DNA of 64,000 nucleotides, from contig NZ_CP011112.1 of assembly GCF_001190945.1 (NCBI RefSeq), positions 3,348,001 through 3,412,000 on the forward strand. Reading direction: 5' to 3'. The notes beneath the pieces are model-generated. The model was not told the DNA's origin and made no database searches. It worked only from the letters and a program-made list of their open reading frames with translations. Of this stretch, positions 43,920 through 53,240 are shown piece after piece; position 1 is the stretch's first letter; each line of letters begins with the position of its first letter. The stretch comes from Luteipulveratus mongoliensis (GTDB lineage Bacteria; Actinomycetota; Actinomycetes; Actinomycetales; Dermatophilaceae). Made by a program: the position numbers and the translations under genes.

Positions 43920-44636
43920 TCAGCGCAGGCGGGCGACCAGGTCAGGCAGCTCCACCCGCGGCCCGGTGAAGAACGGGATCTCCTCGCGCACGTGGCGCCG
44001 GGCCTCGGTGGCGCGTAGGTCACGCATCAGGTCCACGATCCGGTGCAGCTCGTCCGCCTCGAAGGCCAGGATCCACTCGTAGTCACCGAGTGCGAAGGAT
44101 GCGACCGTGTTGGCGCGGACATCGGGGTAGTCCCGCGCCGCGACGCCGTGGTCCTTCAGCATCGTGCGCCGCTCCTCATCGGGCAGGAGGTACCAGTCGT
44201 AGGAGCGGACGAACGGGTAGACGCAGACGTAGCGCCGCGTCTCCTCCTCCGCGAGGAACGCCGGGATGTGCGAGCGGTTGAACTCGGCCGGCCGGTGCAG
44301 CGCGACGTTGGACCAGAACGGGTCGAGGTGCCGGCCCAGATCGGTCGCGAGGAAGGCGCGGTAGGCCGCCTGCAGCGCCTCGAGCGTCTCGGCGTGCCAC
44401 CAGATCATCAGATCGGCATCGGCGCGCAGGCCGCCGACGTCGTACACACCGCGCACGACCACGCCCTGGTCGAGCAGTCCGTCGAGGAACGCCGTGGCCT
44501 GGGCGACGAGATCCGTACGCTCCGCCGGCAGCTCACGACTCGCACGGAAGACCGAGTACATCGTGTAGCGGATGCTGTCGTTGATCTCGTTGATCTTCTT
44601 GGCTCCCGGCCGGAGCGCCTTGGTGTCCTCGGTCAT
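43920..44636 (-). CDS. hemQ: Coproheme decarboxylase (chlorite dismutase-like HemQ)
   Basis: Decarboxylates coproheme III to protoheme, the final step of the coproporphyrin-dependent heme pathway of Actinobacteria and Firmicutes. A 238-residue chlorite-dismutase-fold protein: [13 protein letters not shown] at the start, [36 protein letters not shown], and [17 protein letters not shown] 44636 gives the family N-terminus; the upstream frame overlaps hemY. It lies 19 bases downstream of hemY on the same strand, so the two are co-transcribed. Confidence 0.95.
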   Translation of the reverse strand: MTEDTKALRPGAKKINEINDSIRYTMYSVFRASRELPAERTDLVAQATAFLDGLLDQGVVVRGVYDVGGLRADADLMIWWHAETLEALQAAYRAFLATDLGRHLDPFWSNVALHRPAEFNRSHIPAFLAEEETRRYVCVYPFVRSYDWYLLPDEERRTMLKDHGVAARDYPDVRANTVASFALGDYEWILAFEADELHRIVDLMRDLRATEARRHVREEIPFFTGPRVELPDLVARLR

Positions 44637-44655
44637 GCAGCCATTGTCCGTGGGG

Positions 44656-46041
44656 TCACGCGACGGCCCGCAGGCGGGTGAGCACCCGGCCGGCCGCTGC
44701 GCGTCCGGAGGCGATGCAGGCGGGGATCCCGACACCGCTGTACGCCGCGCCGGCCACCTCCAGCCCGCCCACCCGCTCGACCGAGGCCATCACCTGCGCC
44801 ATCCGGTCGACGTGACCGACGGCGTACTGCGGCAGTCCTCCGCCCCAGCGCTGGACATGGGTGTCCACCGGCTGTGGCAGCGCACCGATCGCGGACCGAA
44901 GGTCGGCCCGACCAGCAGCGACGAGGTCCTCGTCGTCGCGCTGGAGTACGGCCTCCTCACCCTGACGTCCCATCGAGACCCGCAGGACGAACAGGCCCGG
45001 CGCGGCATCCGCAAGCCACGGCCACTTCGCGCTGCTGAACGTCGACGCCTTGATGGTCCGGCCGTCCACTGGTGGCACGAGGAAGCCCGAACCCGTTGGG
45101 ACAGTAAGCAGCTCACTCCGCGCGAAGGCCATGGTCACGATGGCCATCGAGGCGTAGTCGAGGTCCGCGAGGAGTCGCCCTGCCTCCGGAGCAGTGGACG
45201 CGAGCAGCCGGGAGGTTGGGCGCGCGGGAGTCGCCAGCACGACGGCGTCCGCCTCGACCAGAACCGGATGGGGCACAGGGCCGGTGACGAGCTGCCAGCC
45301 GCCGGTCGGCGTACGGCGCATCTCCCGCACCGTGACGCCGGTCCGGATGCTCCCACCACGTCGGGTGATGGCATCCGCGAGCAGCACCGGCAGCTGACCG
45401 ACACCGCCGTCGAGACCGGCGAACACGGGTGCACCGGCGCGGGTCCCCGCCCCCGCTGTCGCCGCAGTGGCCGTCGCGGCGAGGGACCGCCCGGCCCTGA
45501 CGGCCTCGAACAGCGCCGGTACGCACGCCTCGGCTGAGAGCAGCCGCGCATGACCGGCGTACACGCCTCCGAGAAGAGGCTCGACGAGGCGGTCGACCAC
45601 AGCCGGACCGAGCGCCTGCTCGACCAGGTCACCGACGGTCAGGTCGCCCTCGACCTGCACCGGCTGCTCGGCATCGGCTCGGGCGACCTCGACCGCGTCG
45701 AGGACGCCGAGCGCATCGGACGCATGGGCGGGTACTCCCATCAGCGTGCCCTTCGGCAGGTCCCGCAGCGTGCCGCGTGACCACACCTGCGCACCGACCG
45801 GGGCCGGGTGCACGGGTGCTGCCCCCAGCTCGGACAGCAGGTCGAGCGCTTCGGGCCGCCGAGCCAGCATGGACTCCGCTCCGACATCGATGCGCTGGCC
45901 GGCGATCTCAGCCGTCTGCAGCTTTCCGCCGACCTGCGCCGCCGACTCCAGGACGACGATGTCGTGGTCGCTGTGCGTGAGCAGGTGCCACGCCGCGGAG
46001 AGGCCGGTGACTCCCCCGCCGACGACGACTACGTGTGCCAT
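44656..46041 (-). CDS. hemY: Coproporphyrinogen III oxidase (HemY-type)
   Basis: A 461-residue FAD enzyme that oxidises coproporphyrinogen III (formerly named protoporphyrinogen oxidase) to coproporphyrin III. The N-terminal FAD motif is [19 protein letters not shown], followed by [15 protein letters not shown], a C-terminal [23 protein letters not shown], and VHPVP-like substrate region. The pair hemY-hemQ is normally followed by hemE upstream; here hemE is 4.6 kb away. Start ATG 46041. Confidence 0.93.
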   Translation of the reverse strand: MAHVVVVGGGVTGLSAAWHLLTHSDHDIVVLESAAQVGGKLQTAEIAGQRIDVGAESMLARRPEALDLLSELGAAPVHPAPVGAQVWSRGTLRDLPKGTLMGVPAHASDALGVLDAVEVARADAEQPVQVEGDLTVGDLVEQALGPAVVDRLVEPLLGGVYAGHARLLSAEACVPALFEAVRAGRSLAATATAATAGAGTRAGAPVFAGLDGGVGQLPVLLADAITRRGGSIRTGVTVREMRRTPTGGWQLVTGPVPHPVLVEADAVVLATPARPTSRLLASTAPEAGRLLADLDYASMAIVTMAFARSELLTVPTGSGFLVPPVDGRTIKASTFSSAKWPWLADAAPGLFVLRVSMGRQGEEAVLQRDDEDLVAAGRADLRSAIGALPQPVDTHVQRWGGGLPQYAVGHVDRMAQVMASVERVGGLEVAGAAYSGVGIPACIASGRAAAGRVLTRLRAVA

Positions 46042-46083
46042 GCCGCCAGGGTCTCACCGCGCGCAGACCCGAGTGGATTGGGG

Positions 46084-47096
46084 CTAGGCGACCACGAGAT
46101 GGCGCTCTCCGTCGACGGATTCGACCTCGGGGGCCACGCGGCCACGTGCGTGCGCGGTCCAGCACATGGCGAGGCCGAGCAGGATCCAGGCCAGCAGCAC
46201 GAGGAGCGGTCCACCAGAGCGCGCTCCGTCGAAGAAGGACGCCGAACGGACCAATGAGCCGAACGCCCCCGGAGGCAAGAGCTGCCCGATCGTCGACCAG
46301 CCGGTCGGCAGCATCTCCGGAGCCGAGCTCATCCCCGACAAGGGGTTGCCGAGCAGCATCATCGTGGCCGCGCCCAGGCCCATGCCCGGCGCGCCGAGCA
46401 GCGCGTGTAGCCCGGTCAGCGTGAGTCCGAGCGCCGCGACCCCGAGCGCGGCCACACCGCTCACGGTCCAGTAGCTCCCCTCGAGCGCTCCGAGCCAGAC
46501 GTGGAGGACGAGGCCGATCACGAGGCCGGAGGCGCCGGCGAAGACCACCACGGCCACCGCTCGGCGCAGCGGCCTCGACGTCAGTCGGTCCAGCACGATC
46601 GTGGCCAGCACGCCGCCGAGGATCAGGGGCAGCACGCTGGTCGAGAGACCGGCGCCTCGCGGGTCGTCGGCGGGTGCAGGCACGACGTCGCGCACCGCTG
46701 TCGCGTCGGCAGGTGCCGACATCTGCTGACCCATCTGCGTGAGGATCTGCGCGACGGCAGGACTCGCAGCAGATGCCGTCAGCACCGACGGCGGACCACC
46801 CGGTCGTACGACGAGCGCGCCGTAGACCTCGCGGTCCCGGATGGCGCGCTCAGCGGCCGGCTGGTCGTCGTACCGCTGCACGTCGAACCCGCCCGGCTGC
46901 CGCGCCTCGAGCTGGTGGAGATCTGGCCTGCTGCGGCCGGCGTGCCGACCACGGCGAGCGGCACATCGCGCGGCTCGGACCGCACGCTCGGCCACGAGAA
47001 CGCGACCAGCACGACCCCGACGAGGAGAGACAGACCGAGCGCAACGCCGATCAGGCGCGGCCACTCCTTGAAAAACGAACGCTCCTTCTGTTTCAT
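46084..47096 (-). pseudogene. Frameshifted membrane protein (YhgE/DUF3533-like ABC-type permease)
   Basis: Two reading frames together make one protein of about 337 residues. The start, MKQKERSFFKEWPRLIGVALG at ATG 47096, contains a transmembrane helix and runs to about 46921. The continuation, HQLEARQPGGFDVQRYDDQ then VYGALVVRPGG, is in another frame and goes to 46084 with five more hydrophobic segments. Switching frame between about 46926 and 46910 would need one inserted base. The product resembles YhgE/Pip-type membrane proteins that TetR neighbours often control. It is either a recent pseudogene or a sequence error. Confidence 0.75.
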
Positions 47097-47132
47097 GACA
47101 CCAGGGTGCCTCTACGTGGCACGATCGTCAAG

Positions 47133-47142
47133 AACGTTCGTT
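47133..47142. promoter_or_regulatory. Possible TetR operator
   Basis: AACG-TT-CGTT is a short inverted repeat in the 64-base divergent gap between the frameshifted membrane protein and the TetR gene, with a second AACGAACG-type half-site at about 47073. TetR proteins usually bind such sites in their divergent promoter. The site is short, so this is tentative. Confidence 0.35.
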
Positions 47143-47160
47143 CGGTTTTAAGGTGGAGAC

Positions 47161-47781
47161 ATGCCGAAGGTCACCGAGGAGTACCGCGCCGCCCGACGCC
47201 AGCAGATCCTGGAGGCAGCGTGGACCTGCTTTGCTCGCAACGGTTTTCACGCCACGAGCATGGCCGACGTGATCAAGGAGTCCGGCCTGTCCGCGGGTGC
47301 CGTCTATGGCTACTTCGTCAACAAGGAAGACCTGATCCAGCAGGCGGCAGAGGCCACCATCGGCCAGGCCGCCGGCCCCGTGGCCCGGGATCTGTCCGCT
47401 CTCGATCCACCCGACCTGGCGCGCGCGGTCATCATCACGCTCGAGCACGTCACCGAGATCCTGCTGATGCACGACATCGACAAGTCCGCGGTCGCGATCC
47501 AGGCGTTCGCAGAGGCCCTGCGGTCACCGCACCTGATGACAGTGATCCAGGGCGCGCACGGCCGGCTGCGCTCAGAGCTGACCGGCGTCGCGGTCCGCGC
47601 CAAGGCGGCCGGACTACTCGACGACGAAGCCGACCCCGAGCAGGTCGGTGCTGCGATGTTCGGGCTGGTCCCCGGAATGCTGCTGCAGCGCCTGACCCTC
47701 GGGGTCGACGTCGACGACTACTGCGCCGGCGTGGTCTCGCTGATCGGTGCAAGACGGCCGGCCACGACTCAGGCCGAGTAA
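47161..47781 (+). CDS. TetR/AcrR family transcriptional regulator
   Basis: A 206-residue repressor. The N-terminal helix-turn-helix is RRQQILEAAWTCFARNGFHA, then TSMADVIKESGLSAGAVYGYF and VNKEDLI. The C-terminal ligand domain is all-helical (DPPDLARAVIITLEHVTEIL and on). ATG 47161 is preceded by GGTGGAG. It is divergent from the frameshifted membrane protein, its likely target. The 3' end overlaps the convergent C39-like gene by 13 bases. Confidence 0.93.
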   Translation: MPKVTEEYRAARRQQILEAAWTCFARNGFHATSMADVIKESGLSAGAVYGYFVNKEDLIQQAAEATIGQAAGPVARDLSALDPPDLARAVIITLEHVTEILLMHDIDKSAVAIQAFAEALRSPHLMTVIQGAHGRLRSELTGVAVRAKAAGLLDDEADPEQVGAAMFGLVPGMLLQRLTLGVDVDDYCAGVVSLIGARRPATTQAE

Positions 47782-48377
47782 CCCTTCGGCGGGACCAGGC
47801 TCGCGACCTGCTCGAAGTCGAGCCAGTACTGCCCCTGGCTGAAGCCTGCGGAGTCGACGATGTAGACCTGCCGGTTGTCCGGGTTGTACCCGACCGCTGC
47901 GACGTAATGCATGATCAGGTAGTTCGGGTAGCCCGGTGGGTGGTTGTTTGCGGGAGCCCAGATATTGAGGACCAACCCGTAACCCCGATCGATGTCGAAG
48001 ACGATGTCGTTCCACAGCAGGTCCTTCTGGCCCTGCGTGGGCGGGTCGTTGGGCATGTACTTGTTCTCGTACCAGCCGCCGACGTGGTTGTTGAGCGCCG
48101 TGGTCACCTGGCTGATGTCGTCGGTGCCGTTGGTGGTCGTCCCGATCTCCGCGATGAGCTGGTCCTGGCTCAGGAAGATGTTCCTGCAGGTCAGCACCAC
48201 CCGCGCTGCGCACGGGCCGCAGTTGTAGTCGTAGTCCTGCCACTGGTGCTCGTGCGGCAGGATCTTCCAGTTGTCGGCGCGTGCCTGCGGCGCCAGCGTT
48301 CCCCCGAGGGCTGCGACACCGGCCGTGGCCGCCGCGCCCTTCAGCAGCGTTCGACGATCGAGAGACTCCAGACTCAT
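47769..48377 (-). CDS. Tat-exported C39 family cysteine peptidase-like protein
   Basis: A 202-residue protein. The N-terminus has a twin-arginine signal (DRRTLLKGAAATAGVAALGG). The mature part has a papain-like C39 layout: Q45/Q47 then C53 in YNCGPCAARVV, H157 in MHYVAAVGY, and D175 in VYIVDSAG, so a complete Cys-His-Asp set is present. C56 offers a possible redox pair. There is no ABC transporter domain and no bacteriocin gene nearby. Substrate is unknown. Start ATG 48377 follows GAGGAGCG. Confidence 0.85.
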   Translation of the reverse strand: MSLESLDRRTLLKGAAATAGVAALGGTLAPQARADNWKILPHEHQWQDYDYNCGPCAARVVLTCRNIFLSQDQLIAEIGTTTNGTDDISQVTTALNNHVGGWYENKYMPNDPPTQGQKDLLWNDIVFDIDRGYGLVLNIWAPANNHPPGYPNYLIMHYVAAVGYNPDNRQVYIVDSAGFSQGQYWLDFEQVASLVPPKGYSA

Positions 48378-48505
48378 GGTGCGCTCCTCGTGTTGGCTGT
48401 GCGGTTGCCCTCAGATTCGCGGCGTGCGCAGGTGCGCGGAAGGTCTTTAGTGAGTTCTTGACCAAACATTGGACGAGTTCGTGAATTCTTGACACCCGTG
48501 GGAGG

Positions 48506-49918
48506 TCATCGACCGCCGACCTGCTCCCACACCTGCGCGATGAGCGGTACGGCGCGCTCCAGCGCAGACGCATCCAGTGCGAACGGCGTCCGGATCCACT
48601 GCTCGAGGCCATGCCCCTCCACCGCAAAGGCCGATCCAGGAGCAAGCAGCACACCGCTCCGCTCGGCCCCCGCGGCCAAGGCCGAGGAGCGCGCCAGCGG
48701 TAGCCGCCACCAGAGCGAGAGGCCTCCCGACGGCGGCGTGACCTCCCAGCCGGGCAGCGCGGCACGTACGTCGTGGATCACCTGGTCTCGGCGTGCACGC
48801 AGCGCGAGCCGGGTCTCGTCATCGAGCGTCGGACGCTGTCTGAGCAGGTCGGCGACGACGAGCTGCTCAAGGACAGGAGCACCCAGATCGAGCGTCGCCC
48901 GAGCTCGCCCGATGGCGCCAACGAGATCGTGGGGAGCCCGGATCCAGCCGATCCGGAGCCCGCCCCAGTGCGACTTGCTCACGCCGCCAACGGTGACGGC
49001 CGTGGGCGCGTGCGCTGCCATCGGCCGCACGTCGGGCCGGTCCTCCAGCCAGATCTCGGTCACGGTCTCGTCCACGATCCCGACGACGCCCCGGCTCTTC
49101 CAGATGTGCGCCACGCGCGCCCGGACCGCGTCCGGCATCAGCGTCCCGGTCGGGTTGTGGAAGTCCGGCAGCAGCAGCATGGCCCGCGGGGAGAGGACAC
49201 CGACTCGGTCCGCGATGGCCTCGACGTCGGTCGATCCGCTCACCGCCGGCACCGGCACCAGGCGCGCTCCGGTGTGCTGCAGGCTGGCCAGACCGCCGGG
49301 GTAGGTCGGGCTCTCCAGGACGACTCGGTCGCCTCGGCGCAGAACGGCCCGCTCGACAGCGGCGAGGGCCGCCAGTGACCCCGTGGTGATGATGATCTGG
49401 CCCGGGCTCGTGGGTACGCCTCGCGCGGCAAATCGGTCGGCCACCGCCTCACGCAGCTCTGGCACGCCGAGCGGGAAGTAGCCCATGCCGGAGGTGTAGG
49501 CGCCTAGCCGTGGCACGGCCGCCTCGTACGCCGCCGCCAGTCCCGGCCGGCCCGACGGTGCCGCACTCCTCAGGTCGATCACGTCCTCGCCGGGCTCGGT
49601 GACGTCGTCCAGCAGCATCGGCTCGGCGCCTCCCGGAACGGGCCCGCCCGGCACCTGCACGCGCGTCCCGGATCCGTGCTGCGCCGTGACATAGCCCCGG
49701 TCCCGCAGCTCGGCGTACGCGCGGGAGACCGTCGTACGACTGAGCCCCAGTGCGCCGACCAGGTCGCGTTCGCTGGGCAGCCGGGTCTCGTGCAGGAGCC
49801 GGCCATCGGTGATCAGCAGGCGGATGGCATCGGTGAGCCAGGCGTACGAGGCCGTCCCGGGTGTCGCCGTGCCGAGCATGCTGACTAGGCGAGGTGCACT
49901 GACGCGAGGACTGACCAT
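48506..49918 (-). CDS. MocR family GntR-type regulator with aminotransferase domain
   Basis: A 470-residue MocR/PdxR-type regulator. A GntR winged helix at about 20-85 (LPSERDLVGALGLSRTTVSRAYAELRDRGYV) is fused to a fold-type I aminotransferase domain, with the PLP lysine in VGGVSKSHWGGLRIGW and other PLP motifs (LLLPDFHNPTGTLM, IVDE). It likely senses PLP or an amino compound. It is divergent from the YczE-type gene, a known pairing, and a perfect inverted repeat lies in the 60-base gap. Start ATG 49918. Confidence 0.93.
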   Translation of the reverse strand: MVSPRVSAPRLVSMLGTATPGTASYAWLTDAIRLLITDGRLLHETRLPSERDLVGALGLSRTTVSRAYAELRDRGYVTAQHGSGTRVQVPGGPVPGGAEPMLLDDVTEPGEDVIDLRSAAPSGRPGLAAAYEAAVPRLGAYTSGMGYFPLGVPELREAVADRFAARGVPTSPGQIIITTGSLAALAAVERAVLRRGDRVVLESPTYPGGLASLQHTGARLVPVPAVSGSTDVEAIADRVGVLSPRAMLLLPDFHNPTGTLMPDAVRARVAHIWKSRGVVGIVDETVTEIWLEDRPDVRPMAAHAPTAVTVGGVSKSHWGGLRIGWIRAPHDLVGAIGRARATLDLGAPVLEQLVVADLLRQRPTLDDETRLALRARRDQVIHDVRAALPGWEVTPPSGGLSLWWRLPLARSSALAAGAERSGVLLAPGSAFAVEGHGLEQWIRTPFALDASALERAVPLIAQVWEQVGGR

Positions 49919-49932
49919 GAGTCCACTCTCTC

Positions 49933-49963
49933 TGAAGTGGCCCTTCCAAACAAGGCCACTTCA
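49933..49963. promoter_or_regulatory. 10-bp perfect inverted repeat, probable MocR operator
   Basis: TGAAGTGGCC (49933-49942) and GGCCACTTCA (49954-49963) are exact inverted copies with an 11-base spacer, in the divergent promoter region of the MocR and YczE-type genes and only 14 bases from the MocR start codon. The core AAGTGG resembles sites reported for actinobacterial MocR/PdxR proteins. It probably controls both genes. Confidence 0.75.
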
Positions 49964-49978
49964 CGTCAGGCTGGGGAC

Positions 49979-50758
49979 ATGCCTCTCCGCCCCACCTCTC
50001 TTCACTCGCGCCGTGACGCGGGTCTGCAGCGCCTCACTCCTCGTGAGCAGCTCTCCGCCGGCCGCCTCCCCCGCCGCCTCACCCAGCTCATGGTCGGGCT
50101 GACGCTCTACGGGCTGGCGATGGCGATGATGGTGCGCGCCACGCTCGGACTCGATCCGTGGGACGTGCTGCACATCGGCCTCGTCGAGCACACCGGTCTG
50201 TCGATGGGCACCATCGTCATCATCACCGGCTTCGCCGTCCTGCTGCTCTGGATCCCCCTGCGGCAGTGGCCTGGCCTCGGCACCGTCGCCAACGCGATCT
50301 GGATCGGCATCGCCACCGATGTTGGACTGAGCGTGCTCACCGAGCCGGATGCCCTGTGGGCGCGGGTGCTGCTCATGACGTCGGCCATCGTCGTCAACAG
50401 CATCGGCGGTGCGCTCTACATCGGGAGCCAGCTCGGCCCCGGGCCGCGGGACGGCCTGATGACCGGCCTGCACACGCGAACAGGCTTGAGTATCAGGCTT
50501 GTTCGCACGTGTCTCGAGCTGACGGTGCTGGCGGTGGGTTGGCTGATGGGTGGCGTCGTCGGCGTCGGGACCGTGCTGTACGCCGTCGCGATCGGACCGC
50601 TCGTGCAGCTGTTCCTGCCGTGGTGCGTCGTCCGGCTGGACGTGCCGGAGTCAGCGGGCGGTGCGCTCGTGGACCCGCTCGACGACGCGGGTGAGCACGC
50701 CGGGGTCGGTGCTCGGGAGCACGCCGTGACCGAGGTTGAAGATATGGCCGGGTGCTGA
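49979..50758 (+). CDS. YczE/YyaS/YitT family membrane protein
   Basis: A 259-residue integral membrane protein with about five hydrophobic segments, including [25 protein letters not shown] and ATDVGL...[33 protein letters not shown] and [13 protein letters not shown] are the family repeats. Members next to MocR regulators may transport a vitamin or amino compound, but this is not proven. ATG 49979 is used; 14 residues more are possible upstream. The C-terminal 36 codons overlap hemE antisense by 108 bases. Confidence 0.87.
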   Translation: MPLRPTSLHSRRDAGLQRLTPREQLSAGRLPRRLTQLMVGLTLYGLAMAMMVRATLGLDPWDVLHIGLVEHTGLSMGTIVIITGFAVLLLWIPLRQWPGLGTVANAIWIGIATDVGLSVLTEPDALWARVLLMTSAIVVNSIGGALYIGSQLGPGPRDGLMTGLHTRTGLSIRLVRTCLELTVLAVGWLMGGVVGVGTVLYAVAIGPLVQLFLPWCVVRLDVPESAGGALVDPLDDAGEHAGVGAREHAVTEVEDMAGC

Positions 50759-51691
50759 GCGCCCGGACTCCAGCACACCGTCGATAGCGCGCTCCAGCGG
50801 CTCCCACGGTGCGAACAGCAGGGCCGGGTCGAGGTTGCCCTGCAGGGCGTACGCGCCGCCCGTGCGACGAGCGGCCTCGGCCAACGGGATGCGGAAGTCG
50901 ACGCCGACCACCTCGCACCCGGCCGCACCCATGGCGGCGAGCAGCTCGCCGGTGCCCACACCGAAGTGGATCCGCGGGACGTCGAGGTCGGCCACTGCGG
51001 CGAGCGCGGCTGCGGAGTGCGGCTGGACGTACGCCTCGTAGTCGGCGAGCGAGAGCGCGCCGGCCCAGGAGTCGAAGAGCTGGACGACGCTGGCACCGGC
51101 CTCTGCCTGCACCCGAAGGAATGCGCCGGAGATCTGCGCGAGCCGAGCGCACAGGTCGTGCCACAGCTGCGGGTCGCCGTACATCAGCGCCTTGGTGTGC
51201 TCGTGGTTGCGGGACGGCCCACCCTCGACGAGGTAGGACGCGAGCGTGAACGGCGCGCCCGCGAAGCCGATGAGTGGGGTGCCGTCCAGCTCGCGCACCA
51301 GCATCGAGACAGCCTCGGTGATGTACGGGACGTGCGATGCGTCGAGCTCGGGTATGCGCTCCAGGTCCTGCCGGGTGCGGACGGGCTCGGCGATGACCGG
51401 CCCCACGCCCGGCACAAGGTCGAGGTCGATCCCGACCGCCTTGAGCGGAACGACGATGTCGCTGTAGAAGACTGCGGCGTCCACGCCGTGCCGACGCACT
51501 GGCTGCAGCGTGATCTCGGTGACCAGCTCAGGCGTACGGCAGGCCTGCAGCATCGGGATACCGTCACGCACCTTGTGGTACTCCGGCAGCGACCGACCGG
51601 CCTGCCGCATGAACCAGACCGGGGTGTGCGACACCTCGAGCCCACGAGCTGCTCGGACCAGGACGCTGTCGCGGGGATCGGTGTCAGTCAC
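50651..51691 (-). CDS. hemE: Uroporphyrinogen decarboxylase
   Basis: Removes four carboxyl groups from uroporphyrinogen III to form coproporphyrinogen III in heme synthesis. The 346 residues match the family. Active-site regions are [52 protein letters not shown], and [17 protein letters not shown]; the end [15 protein letters not shown] is typical, so this stop is correct. Start GTG 51691. Usually next to hemY; here isolated, with its 3' end overlapping the YczE-type gene. Confidence 0.97.
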   Translation of the reverse strand: MTDTDPRDSVLVRAARGLEVSHTPVWFMRQAGRSLPEYHKVRDGIPMLQACRTPELVTEITLQPVRRHGVDAAVFYSDIVVPLKAVGIDLDLVPGVGPVIAEPVRTRQDLERIPELDASHVPYITEAVSMLVRELDGTPLIGFAGAPFTLASYLVEGGPSRNHEHTKALMYGDPQLWHDLCARLAQISGAFLRVQAEAGASVVQLFDSWAGALSLADYEAYVQPHSAAALAAVADLDVPRIHFGVGTGELLAAMGAAGCEVVGVDFRIPLAEAARRTGGAYALQGNLDPALLFAPWEPLERAIDGVLESGRSAPGHIFNLGHGVLPSTDPGVLTRVVERVHERTAR

Positions 51692-51725
51692 GCGGTCGAT
51701 CGTAGGTCGCTCCCCCGGCTACACA

Positions 51726-52574
51726 TCACGAGGCTGTGAGGACCACGCCGACAACGGCGAGGCCGACGCCGAGCGCCTGCACACCACGCATCCGTTCGTG
51801 CAGCAGGTAGCGCGCCCACAGCACGGTCGCGACGGGATACAACGAGCCGAGCACGGAGGCGACACTGACGTAGCCGTGAGTGGTGGCGTACCCGAAGAGG
51901 GCGTTCGCGGAGAGGTCGCCGGTGCCGAGCAGCAGGAGGGCCGGCAGGTCGCGACGGCTTGCCCTGCCCTCGGGCAGTCTGCGCCGGCGCGCCAGGACGA
52001 GCATGACCCCGCCGAGCATGGTCACACTGCCGATGCGCATCGCCCACAGGGCGGGGACGACGTCGTACGCCGAGGCTCGGTCGAGCAGGTAGAGCGCCAG
52101 TCCGAAGCCGGTCGCCGCCACGACCGCGAGCGCGAGCGGTCGTCGCGCGGCACCGCCCGCGAGCTCGGGACCTGAGGCGAGCGCAGCTCCGACGATGGCC
52201 ACGCCCATGCCGATGATCGTCCAGGGGCCGAGCTCGTCGCCGCTCAGGATCCCGAGAACGACCGGCAGGACCGCGCCGAGAGCCGCGATCGGGGAGACGA
52301 CACCCATCGTCCCGCTGGACAGCGCGGCATAGAACGCCGTGAGCCCGATCGCGCCGATCACACCAGAGGCCAGGCCCGGGAGCAGCCAGCCCGTGCCCGA
52401 CGGGACTCCGGACGTCAGCAGCACCACAGCCATCGCCGCCGAGATCACGATCAGGCCACCCAGCTGGGAGAGCGTGACGACGCGTACGGCCGCGATCCGA
52501 CGGGACAGGACACCGCCGACGAAGTCCGATGTCCCCCAGACGGCGCTGGAAGCCAGGGCCAGCAGGGCGATCAC
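51726..52574 (-). CDS. EamA/DMT family transporter
   Basis: A 282-residue inner-membrane transporter with about ten hydrophobic helices in two EamA repeats (ALLALASSAVWGTSDFVGGVL first; LALYLLDRASAYDVVPALWAMR in the second half). Substrates of this superfamily are metabolites or amino acids; none can be assigned. GTG 52574 puts the first helix at the N-terminus; the longer upstream frame is Arg-rich and antisense-like. Divergent from the DUF3000 gene, and 34 bases downstream of hemE on the opposite-reading side. Confidence 0.87.
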   Translation of the reverse strand: MIALLALASSAVWGTSDFVGGVLSRRIAAVRVVTLSQLGGLIVISAAMAVVLLTSGVPSGTGWLLPGLASGVIGAIGLTAFYAALSSGTMGVVSPIAALGAVLPVVLGILSGDELGPWTIIGMGVAIVGAALASGPELAGGAARRPLALAVVAATGFGLALYLLDRASAYDVVPALWAMRIGSVTMLGGVMLVLARRRRLPEGRASRRDLPALLLLGTGDLSANALFGYATTHGYVSVASVLGSLYPVATVLWARYLLHERMRGVQALGVGLAVVGVVLTAS

Positions 52575-52649
52575 GCGTGAACGGTATCCGTCGAAGCCCA
52601 GCGGCGTGGCATGCCGCCGTCGTCGGTGGCGCGACTTACGCTGTCTCAG

Positions 52650-53240
52650 GTGAGCACTCGCAGCATCTCCGGCGACCCCTCCGCCGAGTTCGACGCGGCC
52701 GCCCGCGCACTGTCGGCAGTGCGCCTGCGGCCGGAGGTGCGTCTGACGGAGGTTCCGGCGCCGAGCCGCATCGCCCCGTACTCCCTCGCGCTGACGGCCG
52801 AGGTCCTGCCGACTCACAACGCGGAGGACGAGGACGAGCTCGCGTCCGGACGCTTCGTGCTGCTGCACGACCCCGACGGCCCGGAGCCCTGGGAGGGCAC
52901 CTGGCGCATCGTCACCTTCGTCCGAGCCGAGCTCGAGCCCGAGACGGCCACCGACCCGATGCTCGGTGCAGTCGGCTGGAGCTGGCTGACCGACTCACTC
53001 GCAGCCGTCGGCGCCACCTACGTCGCCGATGCGGGCACGGTCACCCGTGTCGTCTCGGAGAGCTTCGCCGGCCTAGAGGAGCGTGCGCCCTCGGTCGAGA
53101 TGGAGGTTCGCGCCTCATGGACGCCGACCGACAACGACCTGTCCATCCACCTCGAGGCCTGGGGTGCACTGCTGTGCACGGTCGCCGGGCTGCCGCCCCT
53201 GCCTGATGGCGTCGTGGCCCTTCCGGGTCAGCGACGATGA
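52650..53240 (+). CDS. DUF3000 domain protein
   Basis: A 196-residue protein with the DUF3000 pattern: RALSAVRLRPEVRLTEVPAPSRIAPYSLALTAEV, FVLLHDPDGPEPWEGTWRIVTFVRAELEPE, and DNDLSIHLEAWGALLCTVAGLPPLP at the end. GTG 52650 starts at VSTRSISGDPSAEF. The stop overlaps the RNase D start by four bases (ATGA). DUF3000 and RNase D are neighbours across Actinobacteria (also in Mycobacterium tuberculosis). Function unknown. Confidence 0.92.
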   Translation: MSTRSISGDPSAEFDAAARALSAVRLRPEVRLTEVPAPSRIAPYSLALTAEVLPTHNAEDEDELASGRFVLLHDPDGPEPWEGTWRIVTFVRAELEPETATDPMLGAVGWSWLTDSLAAVGATYVADAGTVTRVVSESFAGLEERAPSVEMEVRASWTPTDNDLSIHLEAWGALLCTVAGLPPLPDGVVALPGQRR

